DNA from: Catonia carolina
Taxonomy: Eukaryota > Arthropoda > Insecta > Hemiptera > Achilidae
Direction of reading: 5' to 3'
Assembly (NCBI GenBank): GCA_035578175.1
Contig: JAQMRL010000008.1
Span: 62,947,041 to 63,011,040 of the forward strand
Length of the DNA: 64,000 nucleotides
In this document: positions 25,901 to 35,353 of the stretch, piece by piece
How the letters are laid out: each line of letters begins with the position of its first letter
Position numbering within the stretch: position 1 is the stretch's first letter
Notes under the pieces: model-generated
What the model was told of the DNA's origin: nothing
Seen by the model: the letters and a program-made list of their open reading frames with translations, nothing else
Database searches by the model: none
Position numbers and translations under genes: made by a program

Positions 25901-26801
25901 TTTGTATTTCAAAGTTTTATATACTCTGCTTACTCAAACAGTTTGAGTGTACTGAACACAATTTAAAAAAATATTTGAATAAAGGTAAACAAATTAACTA
26001 TTCACAAGCCACAATTTACAGACTCCGGATAACTGTTGCCATGTAAAATAAAGTTATTTCACTGTTACCATGCATCATCAAACGAATAAAATTAAACAAT
26101 ATGATTGAGACCTATGTAATAAGAATAAATTTAATTTTTTAATGTGCCAAAAAACCTTCATTTCATGGTTCATTACACTGTTTCTTCAGTGTTGTTTATG
26201 TGGCGCTGGACACAAATTGTGGTGTATCTAGTAGAGAATTAGAATAGATGGGTTTGAGTGTTAAAGAACAGAGAAACAGAAGAATAATGCCAACAGCCGT
26301 AGTGATGTGTTCTTAAGAAGAACAAATAAACTACATTTATTTGAATAACTTTTTATGTTCAGGGTCTGGAATAGTGTTATATTGTTATCAACAACATTTG
26401 TGCAGCGTGTAGCTGTTAAAAACTTTATTCGAATAAAAATTTTCTGATTATGAAAATTGTTCATTCGTCTTATGACTAGCATGCTAACTGAGTGAAGAAA
26501 ATGAAGCATTGCTTCAATAATGATGAGATGAGAAATTAATAAAAATTATTCACCTCAAATAATAATTATCTAATGATGTGTTAACCTTGGTTATGTTTTA
26601 ATGATTTAAATTGGCAAGAGAAATTTGTGTAAGTGTTTCACACCAGATTTTTCACATTTATTATCTACACTATGTAATTGATATTTTTTTTTACTAACAG
26701 AAGTTAATGTGTTTTTTTTTACAGATATAGTCAACTTGGATTTAAAATCCACATTACGTGTTCTTTACAACTTGTTTACGAAGTATAAAAATATGAGTTA
26801 A
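13833..26801 (+). CDS. parvin: Parvin (actopaxin), complete gene of eight coding exons
   Basis: CDS = join(13833..13950, 14899..14988, 19366..19539, 20412..20509, 21766..21924, 22756..22896, 25285..25528, 26725..26801); 1101 nt, 366 aa plus stop. All introns are GT-AG and every phase joins correctly. The start ATG (gaagATGGcg) has an in-frame TAG two codons upstream. Layout: an N-terminal tail rich in Ser-Pro and basic residues (about 1-80, e.g. SPRPKSPRPP), calponin-homology domain CH1 (about 82-212, e.g. APKVRELVFVLIEWIND), a linker, and CH2 (about 243-366, e.g. SQFHDGVYLVLLMGLLEGFF), ending close to the last helix as is usual for parvins. Family knowledge: parvins bind integrin-linked kinase and paxillin through CH2 and form the ILK-PINCH-parvin complex linking integrins to actin at muscle attachments and focal adhesions. 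Length matches the family (about 365-370 aa), so the gene looks intact. Insect genomes usually have one parvin. Confidence 0.95.
14899..14988 (+). CDS. parvin: Parvin coding exon 2
   Basis: Acceptor TTTTAG|TACAAG, donor CTTG|GTAAGT, phase 1 to 1. Encodes an acidic linker with IDSPGSPTAPDLPPEDY, including two Ser-Pro sites. It has no ORF of its own long enough to stand out and was found from splice signals and phase. Confidence 0.88.
16131..18912 (+). mobile_element. 2.78-kb TIR DNA transposon with DUF7869-like relic
   Basis: Ends are about 35-bp inverted repeats: TAATTCGACGGCTGAGAACC AGAGGAACGTAACTGC on the left, and its mirror at 18878-18912 with three mismatches. The motif CAGAACCAGAGAAACGTA recurs subterminally at about 16304, 16354 and 18658. 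Between them (about 16980-18050) a broken + strand reading frame contains KDECDHCFNFCNLTSNEQEV, YEKHLARKNSARDF, RRIVVYNLTGFTVASKRAT and, in a shifted frame, a CGGQ-QN-type step followed by HCCFEPGHSCDSVHASIKK. This resembles invertebrate DUF7869-type proteins thought to be transposon-derived. Many frameshifts and stops. Lies in parvin intron 2. Superfamily unassigned. Confidence 0.65.
18950..19335 (+). repeat. R-S dispersed repeat, full-length copy
   Basis: Same block order as 4295-4655, ending GATGACCTGAACAACAGC 30 bp before parvin exon 3. Confidence 0.8.
19366..19539 (+). CDS. parvin: Parvin coding exon 3 (start of CH1)
   Basis: Acceptor TTTACAG|AGGAAA, donor TTAG|GTATGT, phase 1 to 1. Encodes EENEERSMIERRSYDAPK and the first CH1 helices. 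An R-S repeat copy ends only about 30 bp upstream of this acceptor. Confidence 0.93.
20043..20329. repeat. 99-bp direct repeat flanking a 21-bp-arm hairpin
   Basis: Units 20043-20141 and 20231-20329 are nearly identical (ATTAAGGTGGTGTTGTAGAA ... GACACTACTAGT). Between them, arms 20154-20174 and 20180-20200 pair with one mismatch around a 5-nt loop. Confidence 0.8.
20412..20509 (+). CDS. parvin: Parvin coding exon 4 (CH1)
   Basis: Acceptor CTTTCAG|AAAAAT, donor AATAGA|GTAAGT, phase 1 to 0. Encodes EKLAGRKLDVPEVTQSEEGQ and the following KQKLRIVLEEANR of CH1. Confidence 0.92.
20720..21560 (+). pseudogene. Tc1/mariner-superfamily transposase relic
   Basis: Frameshifted translation keeps the family order: STILYLLNKFCEAGNVQDCK (helix-turn-helix), RKLSSQTGIALSTAFRANKK, YCIVVVHELPEVDHGKCLQY and WFQQDNTTCRTAKDTL (second catalytic Asp region, about 21360). 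Matches insect transposases with a DUF4817-type N-terminus. In parvin intron 4; TIRs not seen. Confidence 0.65.
21766..21924 (+). CDS. parvin: Parvin coding exon 5 (end of CH1)
   Basis: Acceptor ATTTCAG|GTTCTG, donor GTTCAG|GTTAGA, phase 0 to 0, 53 codons. Encodes WSVESVHSKNIVTILHLLVA and LARHFRAPVRLPENVSVN, the C-terminal part of CH1. Confidence 0.93.
22280..22368. repeat. Tandem duplication, ~44 bp x2
   Basis: Two adjacent copies of TTATGTTTCTCATATTGAAC TGTTTTGTG preceded by a T run, in parvin intron 5. Confidence 0.8.
22756..22896 (+). CDS. parvin: Parvin coding exon 6 (inter-CH linker, start of CH2)
   Basis: Acceptor TTTCAG|AAAAGA, donor AAAAAG|GTAAGG, phase 0 to 0, 47 codons. Encodes the linker (HRTVREEITSQYDD) and DAFDTLLDHASEKLPVVKK at the CH2 start. 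Confidence 0.93.
22955..23887 (-). mobile_element. Tc1-like (DUF4817-type) element, internally deleted, 933 bp
   Basis: Perfect 27-bp inverted repeats GGGTGATTCAAAAAGAGCGC CGGTTTT at 22955-22981 and 23861-23887. The reverse strand encodes an N-terminal part from ATG at 23722 (EKFTIAQRVLIVKTFYQSGE, NESTVRRLMKKFFETGS), jumps after YHPYKIQLLHE, and resumes with QWPPRSCDLTPCDFHLWGHL to a stop at 23060. The middle of the transposase, including the first two catalytic acids, is missing. In parvin intron 6. Confidence 0.82.
24133..24840 (-). mobile_element. Tigger/pogo-type element, deleted, 708 bp
   Basis: Inverted ends CTGTATATCCTCGATTCTAA / CTGTATTTCCTTGATTCTAA, each with flanking TA (24131-24132, 24841-24842). 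Reverse strand has a DDE fragment: TPVYFSIPKNY, then ITVMLFITADGNKLPPYLI. Stops present; the N-terminal half is lost. Confidence 0.75.
25285..25528 (+). CDS. parvin: Parvin coding exon 7 (CH2 core)
   Basis: Acceptor TTTTTCAG|TCACTT, donor GAAG|GTAATG, phase 0 to 1. Encodes the CH2 core: LVTFVNKHLNKVNLDVTDLE, then FHDGVYLVLLMGLLEGFFVP, through FELMQETGLAKPKARPE. Confidence 0.94.
25765..25915 (-). mobile_element. S1 SINE, reverse copy
   Basis: Reverse strand: tRNA-like CATGCGATCTTGGCTTCGAA TCC region, GGCATTTTCATACTTTACA, then the S1 tail with CACTAATGACCTCAGTAATT. In parvin intron 7. Confidence 0.65.
26725..26801 (+). CDS. parvin: Parvin coding exon 8 (C-terminus)
   Basis: Acceptor TTTTACAG|ATATAG, entered in phase 1. 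Encodes DIVNLDLKSTLRVLYNLFTK followed by YKNMS and a TAA at 26799-26801. Too short for a simple ORF search; placed by phase and by the expected end of CH2. Confidence 0.9.
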
Positions 26802-27180
26802 TTGTCTCCGAATCTCTACATTATTTAAAACTTTTTTTTATAAAAAAAACAAATAGTATTAACATCAAAATATAAAAGGCTATAATATATTTTAAGTAGC
26901 TAATTTTAATTTATGTAATTAAGTCTTAATTTTTTATGTTTTAGTATCTAAATGCGTGTCTTATTAATGTGTTCATAATATTTTTTAATTATTTTAGCTT
27001 TTCATGTAGCTTTATACCGCATAAAAAATCAGGAATTCCCAAAAAAATATATGTATTTTTAAATATTAACGTTACGTGAAGGAATTTCCAGTAAGAAGTT
27101 CATTTGTTTCAAATTTTCCATTGTTAAATGTAGGACTTCCATCTCTGTTATCAATAATATAATTAGTGGATTTGAAAGAT

Positions 27181-27186
27181 AATAAA
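27181..27186 (+). promoter_or_regulatory. Candidate parvin polyadenylation signal
   Basis: AATAAA about 380 nt after the parvin stop; the first canonical hexamer I noticed downstream. In such AT-rich DNA this is only a candidate. Confidence 0.35.
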
Positions 27187-27939
27187 TTATAATATTGCCA
27201 TAAAATGAAATTTCACTCATTTGTTTTGTTTTGCTAGATATTCAGGTATAATTTTTAACTATCTGTTCACAATACTTAGGTTTCTCTGTTAACTGCATCC
27301 CAAAGTCTGCAAAAAGTGGGAATATAGAACAACTCAGTTTACAATCTGATAAGTTTAAATATTAACAATATGTTAAACTTATTAATTACTTTTTCGTTAT
27401 TACATTTCTATTATTATTAATCACTTATTTACTTCAGTATGTCATCTAATAGTTTTTATCCAACAATAGTATTTAAAAAAAGGTATTTATAAATTAACTC
27501 TTGTTTATTATAAAATGTTTCTTTATCAAGTATTATTTGAGATTTTTGTGAACATATTTATCCACATTACCACTACCTTTTAACGCTTGTGGTAATTCGT
27601 TGTATTTTCTGTCTTCATGTAGGTTTTTGTTCAAACAATTTACTGTTGTAATTACAAAAGATCAAGTTTATTGATTCATAAATTTCTGGTATAGTACTGT
27701 TATTATAATCAGAACCATAATAATAGAGACTTTTGAGCGTATTTTAATTGTAACACTACCCTGTTTCGCACATCCCATTATATCAGTTATAATTTGTTGA
27801 CATTGCACCTCTCCTTAATGCACATGCATAAAAAGTAATTCATACTCGTATGCACACAATCATGCGTTGATGTATATTACATCACGGTGCGCATATTGAT
27901 TTTTTTTACATCCAAATGTTTTACAATAACTCCTAATGC

Positions 27940-28070
27940 AGATGATAGGGGATAGATGATAATGAGTGATGAAGAAATTCCAGACCTGACCAGGAATTGA
28001 ACCCGAAATCCCTGTCATACAAGCTAGTTGCTCTTACCACTATATTGCAGGCTCGCCTGTACATAGTGAA
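27940..28070 (-). mobile_element. tRNA-derived SINE (family S2), reverse copy
   Basis: Reverse strand has B box GGTTCAATTCC and the body TGGTCAGGTCTGGAATTTC; same family as 52950-53075. Confidence 0.65.
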
Positions 28071-28493
28071 ACTGAAACTGATAGAAGATGATGTTGTTGA
28101 CTTCGTCGGGATTACCACCTGGTCGAATGGGGCGTGATGACGGTACGGTGATTATTCATTGAGAACATTTCCGAGGGATAGTTGAAGAAATATCCAGTTT
28201 CACGATCAGAAAAACACACAAGGAATTAGTGACCAATATAAACCAATATACACATTTCAACATATGCATTATAGAATGGTTACCTGGTTTTCCATGATAT
28301 CAATAAAAATTAATACCACAAAAAAACCAGGCTGGGCAGGTAGAACTAGCGTTGATAGTATATGTATATGTTCAACTAGTCTGAAAGACGCGTTTCTACA
28401 GATAGTCATGGAAAGGCAGGTTCCGAAAAGTCTCTGATGGATGTACTCCATAAATGTTTCTGATCATGTCGATGTCAGAGGTCCTTCCTTGTA

Positions 28494-29421
28494 CGTGGTC
28501 TGTTCAAAAAATAACCAAACTTTTTGAATTACACGCTAACGGGGATATTTAGCCACATGCGGTTGGCAGCACACAGTTCTACGTCTTTCTTTTGTAATCT
28601 TGGATTGTTGATATCTCATTTACTTTTCATGGTGTTGTGTTTTTAGTACGACATATTTAAGTGCTAGTGACAATTTAATAATGTGAAATTTTGTCAACCC
28701 ATTGTGAACATTGCACTTTTGTCTCAATGCTTGAGCCGATAACCCAGCTTTCTTCTCTTGTTATGATCCTTTGCGTGAAAGTCGCATCATCATTAGCTTG
28801 TTCAAGAAGTTGCCGACAAATGTCCACACGATGTTCTTTTTGCTGTTGAGTCATCAAACGGGAACAAACTTTGCTGTAACTCAATGCAAGTTCAATTTTT
28901 TAGTGAAAATTTCATGGCACGATTCAATTGTAATGCCAATCTCTTCTGAAAGTTCTCTGACTGTCAATTGGCGATTGGCACCCACCAGATCATGGATTTT
29001 CCTAACATGGGTGTCATCAATTGAAGTTGAAGGCCTTCCTGGTCAAGGGTCATCTTCAATTGACTAGGGAGCACTTTCAAATTGAGAAAACCATTCAAAA
29101 CATTGTGTACGACTCAGAGAATCATCTCCATAAGCTTGTTTCAAAAGTTGAAATGTTTCTGTGAAAGTTTTCCTCAGTTTCACGCAAAATTTCATGTTTC
29201 ATCTTTGCTCCCGAATATCACACATTACAAAAATTGTCACTAGCTCTTAAATATGTTGTACTAAAAACACAACAACACAAAAAGTAATGAGATATCAACA
29301 ATCCAAGAACATGTGTTCACAAAAGAAATGACGAAGAACAGTGTGCTGCCATCCGCAGGTTGCTAAATATCCCCTTTAGCGCGTAGTTCATAAAGTTTGG
29401 TTATTTTTTGAACAGACCGCA
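28494..29421 (-). mobile_element. Mariner-like element with ~180-bp inverted repeats, 928 bp
   Basis: Ends GTGGTCTGTTCAAAAAATAA / GCGGTCTGTTCAAAAAATAA, flanked by TA. Similarity between the ends continues for about 180 bp (28494-28676 versus 29238-29421). Reverse strand: transposase remnant from ATG near 29203 (MKHEILRETEENFHRN) through VCSRLMTQQQKEHRVDICRQ and a GDESW-like REESW at about 28745. The C-terminal half with the other two catalytic Asp residues is absent. The first catalytic site itself reads RE where GD is expected. Confidence 0.78.
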
Positions 29422-29429
29422 TATATAGT

Positions 29430-31070
29430 GAGCAGAATGTTGTTTAAAATTTATCCTAAAACAAAAATTGTTTTATGATTCTGTATTTATTTGATCTTAC
29501 TATTTTTTAAGAATATGATCATGAGTGCCTTTAAAATAATATGTGTGTACGTTCACGCTGTCAGAGAGGGGCAATTAGGATATGGTTAGTAGAGAGTAGA
29601 GATGTACATTTGAATACCAAAAAGTCTCTACTCATGTGGCTCTTGTTATATTTATTTCAAAGTAATTATATAAATACATTCCTTGTACTAATCAAATACC
29701 ACACAATAAATGAGTGAGATTTCAGTTTAGGTTAGGTTATAATTGAGTATGTTTATATTCTTTTTTCTGTTTTATTTAATTTAATTGGCGCAATGACATT
29801 ATAGAGTAGTGCCTTTAACTTGTCTGTTATTCAAGTTAAGTTTTTATTGTAATTTTATTGCTGCTATTTACATGGAATTTAATTTATTTAACAGAGAGTA
29901 ATTTGATTAATATTTATATTTAGAGTGGTTTAACAATATTGTATGTAGTTCAAATAAAAATATTATGTATACTTAATTAAAGTAATAATTAATTAATTTT
30001 AAAATGCCTAAATGTTGAGTGCCTACTTTTTTACTAATATTATTTTATTAATTTATGTGTTTATAAAATATTAACAGTTTTACTGCCAATAATTATTAGC
30101 ATGTATTATAATTATTAATAAATATTTATTATACTATATTATATTTTTGTATAATATTATAAATATTGTGTCGTAATTTTATAGTGTTAAATATATTGAT
30201 TGTTTAACATTTTATAGTATTTAAATTTATTATTGTTATTATTATGTATTAATTGTATATATAATCTGTTAATTATATAATAAATGTTTAATTTACTCAT
30301 ATCTATTTTATTACCTGTTTTTTTAGCACATTATTTTAAAAATTACTTTTAGTTAGGTTAAGATAAGTTACAAAGTTTGAGTGAGTCACTTGACCCTTTA
30401 AAAAATGCTAAAGTGTTTTTTAAGTCCGCGTTTTATGCGCAGGAGCAAGTGGTAGTCAGATGAAAATTCCTCATTTTCATCAAAGTACCTAGTAAAAAAG
30501 TCAGAGCACTGTCAAGTTGCTTTGTTCTGTGCACATCTGTTAGCATTTTTTTGGAACCCAGCAGGATCACAGCTTGTGATAACCCTAGCGGTCGGCTACG
30601 ATCTCAACAAAAAACAGTTCTCGAAACTTGTAGACATTCATTTGGAAGCATTATCATTTAGAATCATCTGTTCTCTTTAATTTTCTTTTTCACTCTCCTG
30701 ACCAAGTAAATGATCATTGACAACAGAGGCTGCCCACTTCATGGTTTGTCTTGGACATCTGTCCATCCTTCATTGAATCACCTAAGCGACTTTCGCACCA
30801 ACCCATCACTCACTGCATTTTCACTGTAATCTGCTGTTGAATTTCGGTTCATTGCAATCAAAAACCGGATTACAGAAATGCTGTCTTCACATTTTTCTTA
30901 TATAGAATGGAATGAGCAAACAAAATGCAGTACTATTACTTTTTTATCTGAATGTCTAGAATATCTAGTCCAATTAGGGTTAGAAAATTTGTATTTGTTA
31001 TTAATAAAATTGTAATATCCCACGTGCAATATTTGAAAAACACTGCAAACTAATTCATGGTGTACTTGGA
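29430..31070. other. AT-rich intergenic DNA, no gene recognised
   Basis: Very AT-rich to about 30360. The slightly GC-richer 30430-30900 might be old transposon debris (many stops on both strands) but I could not assign it. Confidence 0.5.
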
Positions 31071-31079
31071 GCAGCAGCC

Positions 31080-31290
31080 CAACACCACACCAGCTGACGT
31101 TCAGAGGTGAAGGTTCTGTAGTTCAAATACTAGTAAAGGTAGTTAACTTACTTTTGTACAGATTGAATTCTAAACAATGGTTGCCAGTGTACTTTGATGG
31201 TTCTGATTCAATTAACAATACTTTCTCAAGAAGGGTCAGCTTGAGTCTGTATAAGATTAACGTCACATATCCTCATCTCATTGGGTCGTG
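31080..31290 (+). mobile_element. SINE (family S3)
   Basis: Shares with the reverse copy at 39230-39450: CAGCTGACG, a B-box-like GTAGTTCAAATACTA, AGTAAAGGTAGTTAACTT, AATTAACAATACTTTCTCA and GAGTCTGTATAAGATTA, in order. Confidence 0.65.
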
Positions 31291-31299
31291 GGGTTGCTT

Positions 31300-33950
31300 A
31301 TTATTCAAAATTTATCACCAGTTGCAAGGTACCCACTTTAGAGGGGGGGGAGAATAAATACAGTACTGGTAACGTGCTATAAGTTGACGATTGCGCCTAT
31401 CATGTGTAGGACAGTATACTATTTATCCTACTTACATTGGCCAACCTGAAAGCATAAGACATGTATCAAGCATGTAACTCAAAATGTAACCACCACAAAC
31501 ACTTAAGTAATAAAATTCAGTTCATGACCCGTCACACTAAATAAGTAAGGAGTAATGTAATTGTTTAAAGAAAGTGAATTATTTAAAATTCAATTGCAAT
31601 TTAACATAACTACTGAAAATAATGAAACATGAAATCCCTAAAAATACGATAACATTTTGAAATTACTGTAAAACTAGTATTACTCACTATAATAAGCTTG
31701 CATCGACGGAATTCACGGACTAACTAGCCTATCACTACAAATGTCAGAATGCAGTAATTCAGTTTACTTCTGATGACCAAAAAGGATATTAAATATAGCT
31801 TAGACCTAGTATTATGGCTTATTTAGAATGAATGTATATTTAGGATAATTATTAAGAATCGATAAATAATACAATGGGATGTTTATAAAACGATGAGAGT
31901 AAAACTACAACATGATGTCATGGTTAGAGCTGTCACTATGATGTATTTAAAAAAGCACATATGGTAGCACTTCCAACCCCCTATAGTCCAATCTTACTCT
32001 TGCTGATGATCGTCAACTTATATTGCGTTACCAGTATGATATACTCTAAAACGAATCAAATTCCTATGTAAATGTTTTTTGGTTACCGTACTCTACAACA
32101 CCTTAAATTCTGAAATTAATATTTAAAATGAAATATACTACCAACATTTTTAATAAAAAAATTTATTTTTTATTAATTTGTTAACAAGCTTATATTGAAA
32201 ACAATAATTCTACTTAACCATATTTTTATTTATTCACATTAAGAATAAATTACAATAATTCATTATTTTTAAAATAAATTATTCCTATCTATTATTAACA
32301 TATAAAAACAATCACATTCATTTAAATAATATCAATATGTTTAATAAACTATGCTAACTCTTTTTATTTAACAATAATCAGTAGTATCCATTGTTATCAT
32401 TAAAATTGATAACATTTTAATTATAATTTATATTACTTAATTAATTTTTATAGATGGAAGTTGACCAAATAAATTTTAGATTAAAAATTCAATTAGAAGC
32501 TTAATTCATTATTCATTAAATATTGCATCATGTAAAATGTAATAATATTTAAAATTAACAGATATATTGTTTAGTCTAGGTTAAATATGACATGATCTGT
32601 CAAAAAAAGTTTTTTTTTTATTAAAATGAAACGTTAAAAAATAAATAAAACTAAACGTCATATAATTGAAATTATTGCTATTTATTTAAGTTGAAATACT
32701 TAAAAAGAAGACTTTAATAATTGTAACCTCCAATTTTACAGCAAATTAAGATCTGTTGATCTTTATTTTCAGATATACTGGATTAAAAATTACATTATAA
32801 TGCCAATTAAGCTTATAAGCAACAAGAGAGGTGTTATTTGATACCTGCAATAAATATATTTTTGTTCAATATAAAATATAAAGTGGGGATAAAATGACTT
32901 ACAAACATTGACATCTGTCATAAAATAATTATTTTTAACTTACGCTTGTCTCATACATTTATTATTGTATGACAAATTGCTCTTTGTACTATGAAATGAA
33001 AGATGAAGCGGTGGTCATGATATATTTTATCAATCAGACTAAAAAACATTGCTACCAAATTTTTTTAAAAATTTAGTTAAATTTCATTTGTTTTCTATTT
33101 GTACAGTCAATTTTGTTTTATGACACATACCGAATTGCTTAACTAACTTATATGTGGTTAGGGAAATTTTTTTTGGCTTTACAGCAATATTTTGTATTGT
33201 ACTGTATATCAGCGGTTGGTTTTCTATGATTTAAATATTTATGAATAAGTACTAAAAACAATTTTCAATAGAGGTACCATTGACCAAATACTAACAAATA
33301 AAATTCATATCATTAAGTTTTAACCCTTCTAAACCGCACAGCCCATATACGGTTGTTAGATGACGAGTGTGTAAGTACTTAACAGTTTATGTAATAGTGA
33401 AGGTCAATGTATGTGCACACCAGTAAACATTACAGTTAAATTGTAGCTGAATGTATGAGAAAGAAAGTAAGCTATTTAGAAACACAATCAGGTTAGTGGG
33501 AAATTTTCTATTGATTCGTGAATGTTGGGATACTACTTAATTCCAGTTTTTTTTAAGAAAACCGTGTAAAGGCCGTATCTCATCTAGAAATAGAGTTATA
33601 ACCGCGTTTGAAAGCTTGAATGGTAAAAGTATGTAAATTGTTCAGTGGTGCTATTATAGCAAAACTGGTTGAATTGAATATGTCCTAAAAAAGGGAATAA
33701 ACACTCTGAAATTCGTAGAATAACCTTTTTTCAGACATTCTTCACAATAGAACTAAAATGTTCCAATGTTATCTTTATAATTTTTTTCTACATTCACGTG
33801 TTCACAAAATTCTATGCTTTCATATAACAACATATGTCATATAAATAACTATTGGAATGGGTCAATGACATCAGCCCACAGAAAAATTTTTATGGTCTAC
33901 ATTTTACCACAGAATCCATATTCACTTGACTCTTACATATGCTTAAATAG
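31300..33950. other. AT-rich intergenic DNA, no gene recognised
   Basis: I see no coding sequence with family resemblance. A TTAACCCTTCTAAACCGCAC at about 33322 looks like a transposon end, partner uncertain. Confidence 0.5.
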
Positions 33951-33959
33951 TCGTATAGT

Positions 33960-34288
33960 GTGGTAAGCGAGGGGGTTTGATAAATTACATTTTTCGCTAG
34001 ACTTTTTCTATAATACCAGACTAAAAAAAATAAAAATGAAAAATATTTATGGCCAAATTTTGACAAAAACATGCGACCGCATAAATTACATCAAATTTTT
34101 GGTAAATTTGATTTAACTGGGGTAAAAAAAACAACAGAGTTCCATGTTTCTTTTTTTAAAACATTTCTCGAAGTTTTCTTAATGTCTCATAAAAATTTTT
34201 TAGATAAAAAAAGCCAAGTCTATCGGCGCAGTCTTGGAATACGGTTCAAAGAGTTAATATTCTAAAACCTATCAGTCGCACAAGGGTT
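33960..34288 (-). repeat. R-B dispersed repeat, copy 2
   Basis: Reverse complement of 1192-1520 with scattered indels; shares AACCTATCAGTCGCACAAGG at its end. Confidence 0.65.
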
Positions 34289-35088
34289 AGTATGTATCTG
34301 TGTGTAGCACAGTGATACAGTATGAAACAGAAAACAGAAAAGTAATGCTTCCAGGTGAAGTTTAGTAACACCGGAATTAGCTACTGTGCTAGTACTGAAT
34401 TTTAAGATTCCCCTACTAGCAGTCCTATGGCTATTTGTATTAGAAATATTATTAACCAATGTTTCTTCCTGTCGAATACTGTACTTCTATCGTTTTTATT
34501 CATAAAATGTATTCTTATTTGAATTTGTTTTAACTTAACCAACCACCAAATATAATAATTGCTTTTTACCAGTATGCTTAAGAATGATAAATACATAAAG
34601 TAGGAATGTAATTAAACACAGCCGCCTAGTGATGTTCATCTCTCAACTGATCTCCATAAACATTTGACCATTATTAAGTGTTACTCAGAAATTGATTGCA
34701 ACTTTATTTTAACTGACTAACAAATTATTTTACACATAAAATTATTATTAAAATTTATATATTTTTTATATTGAGTGATGATTCGTGCCACGTATTTGTT
34801 TCTTTTTATTTTTGGTGTTCAATTATTGTATAATTAAATTAAGTAATTAAATATTCATTCAATTGTGGGATCTAACATACTTATTTGAGAACTAAATTCA
34901 TATTTTTTTTTACAGTTTTCTTTAAAATCTTATCAATAAAAACTAATTTACTAAAAACAATTCAATAATTTCGTATTTATGATTAAAAAATATTTATATT
35001 TGGTATCGTTAATCACATTTTTAAGAACTCAAAAATTTATGAACAGAATTTAAATAATTTTTGGTAATTTTCAAGTATTTTTAATGTA

Positions 35089-35353
35089 TTATCCCATTAT
35101 TAAACCTACATCAAGGTTGCTGTTAGATCCATCTTTATTTATAAGTAATTTTTTATCTTCCTTTAATGCTTTCTTTGGTGATTTCTTCTTTGGTTTTCTG
35201 TTAATTACCCCATTATCATCATCCATCATTCGTATGATTTGCGTGTGATCACTAGAATCTATCGGTGCTACTGATATATCTCTTACTGCTCTGAATTTAC
35301 CACAATTGTTTAAATGTTCATTTTCCAATCGGAAGAAATTCCATATGAATCGC
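35089..35353 (-). CDS. XPR1: XPR1 terminal exon (end of EXS and cytoplasmic tail)
   Basis: Acceptor ATTACAG|GCGATT. Encodes [40 protein letters not shown] and a Lys-rich tail ending DVGLIMG; TAA at 35089-35091. Candidate polyA signals on this strand: AATAAA at 34805-34810 and 34703-34708. Confidence 0.93.

Noticed and set aside
33322..34291. A piggyBac-like element bounded by TTAACCCTT ends
   Set aside because: The two ends match for only about seven bases, the right TTAA is altered, and R-B accounts for the right part; not enough to call.
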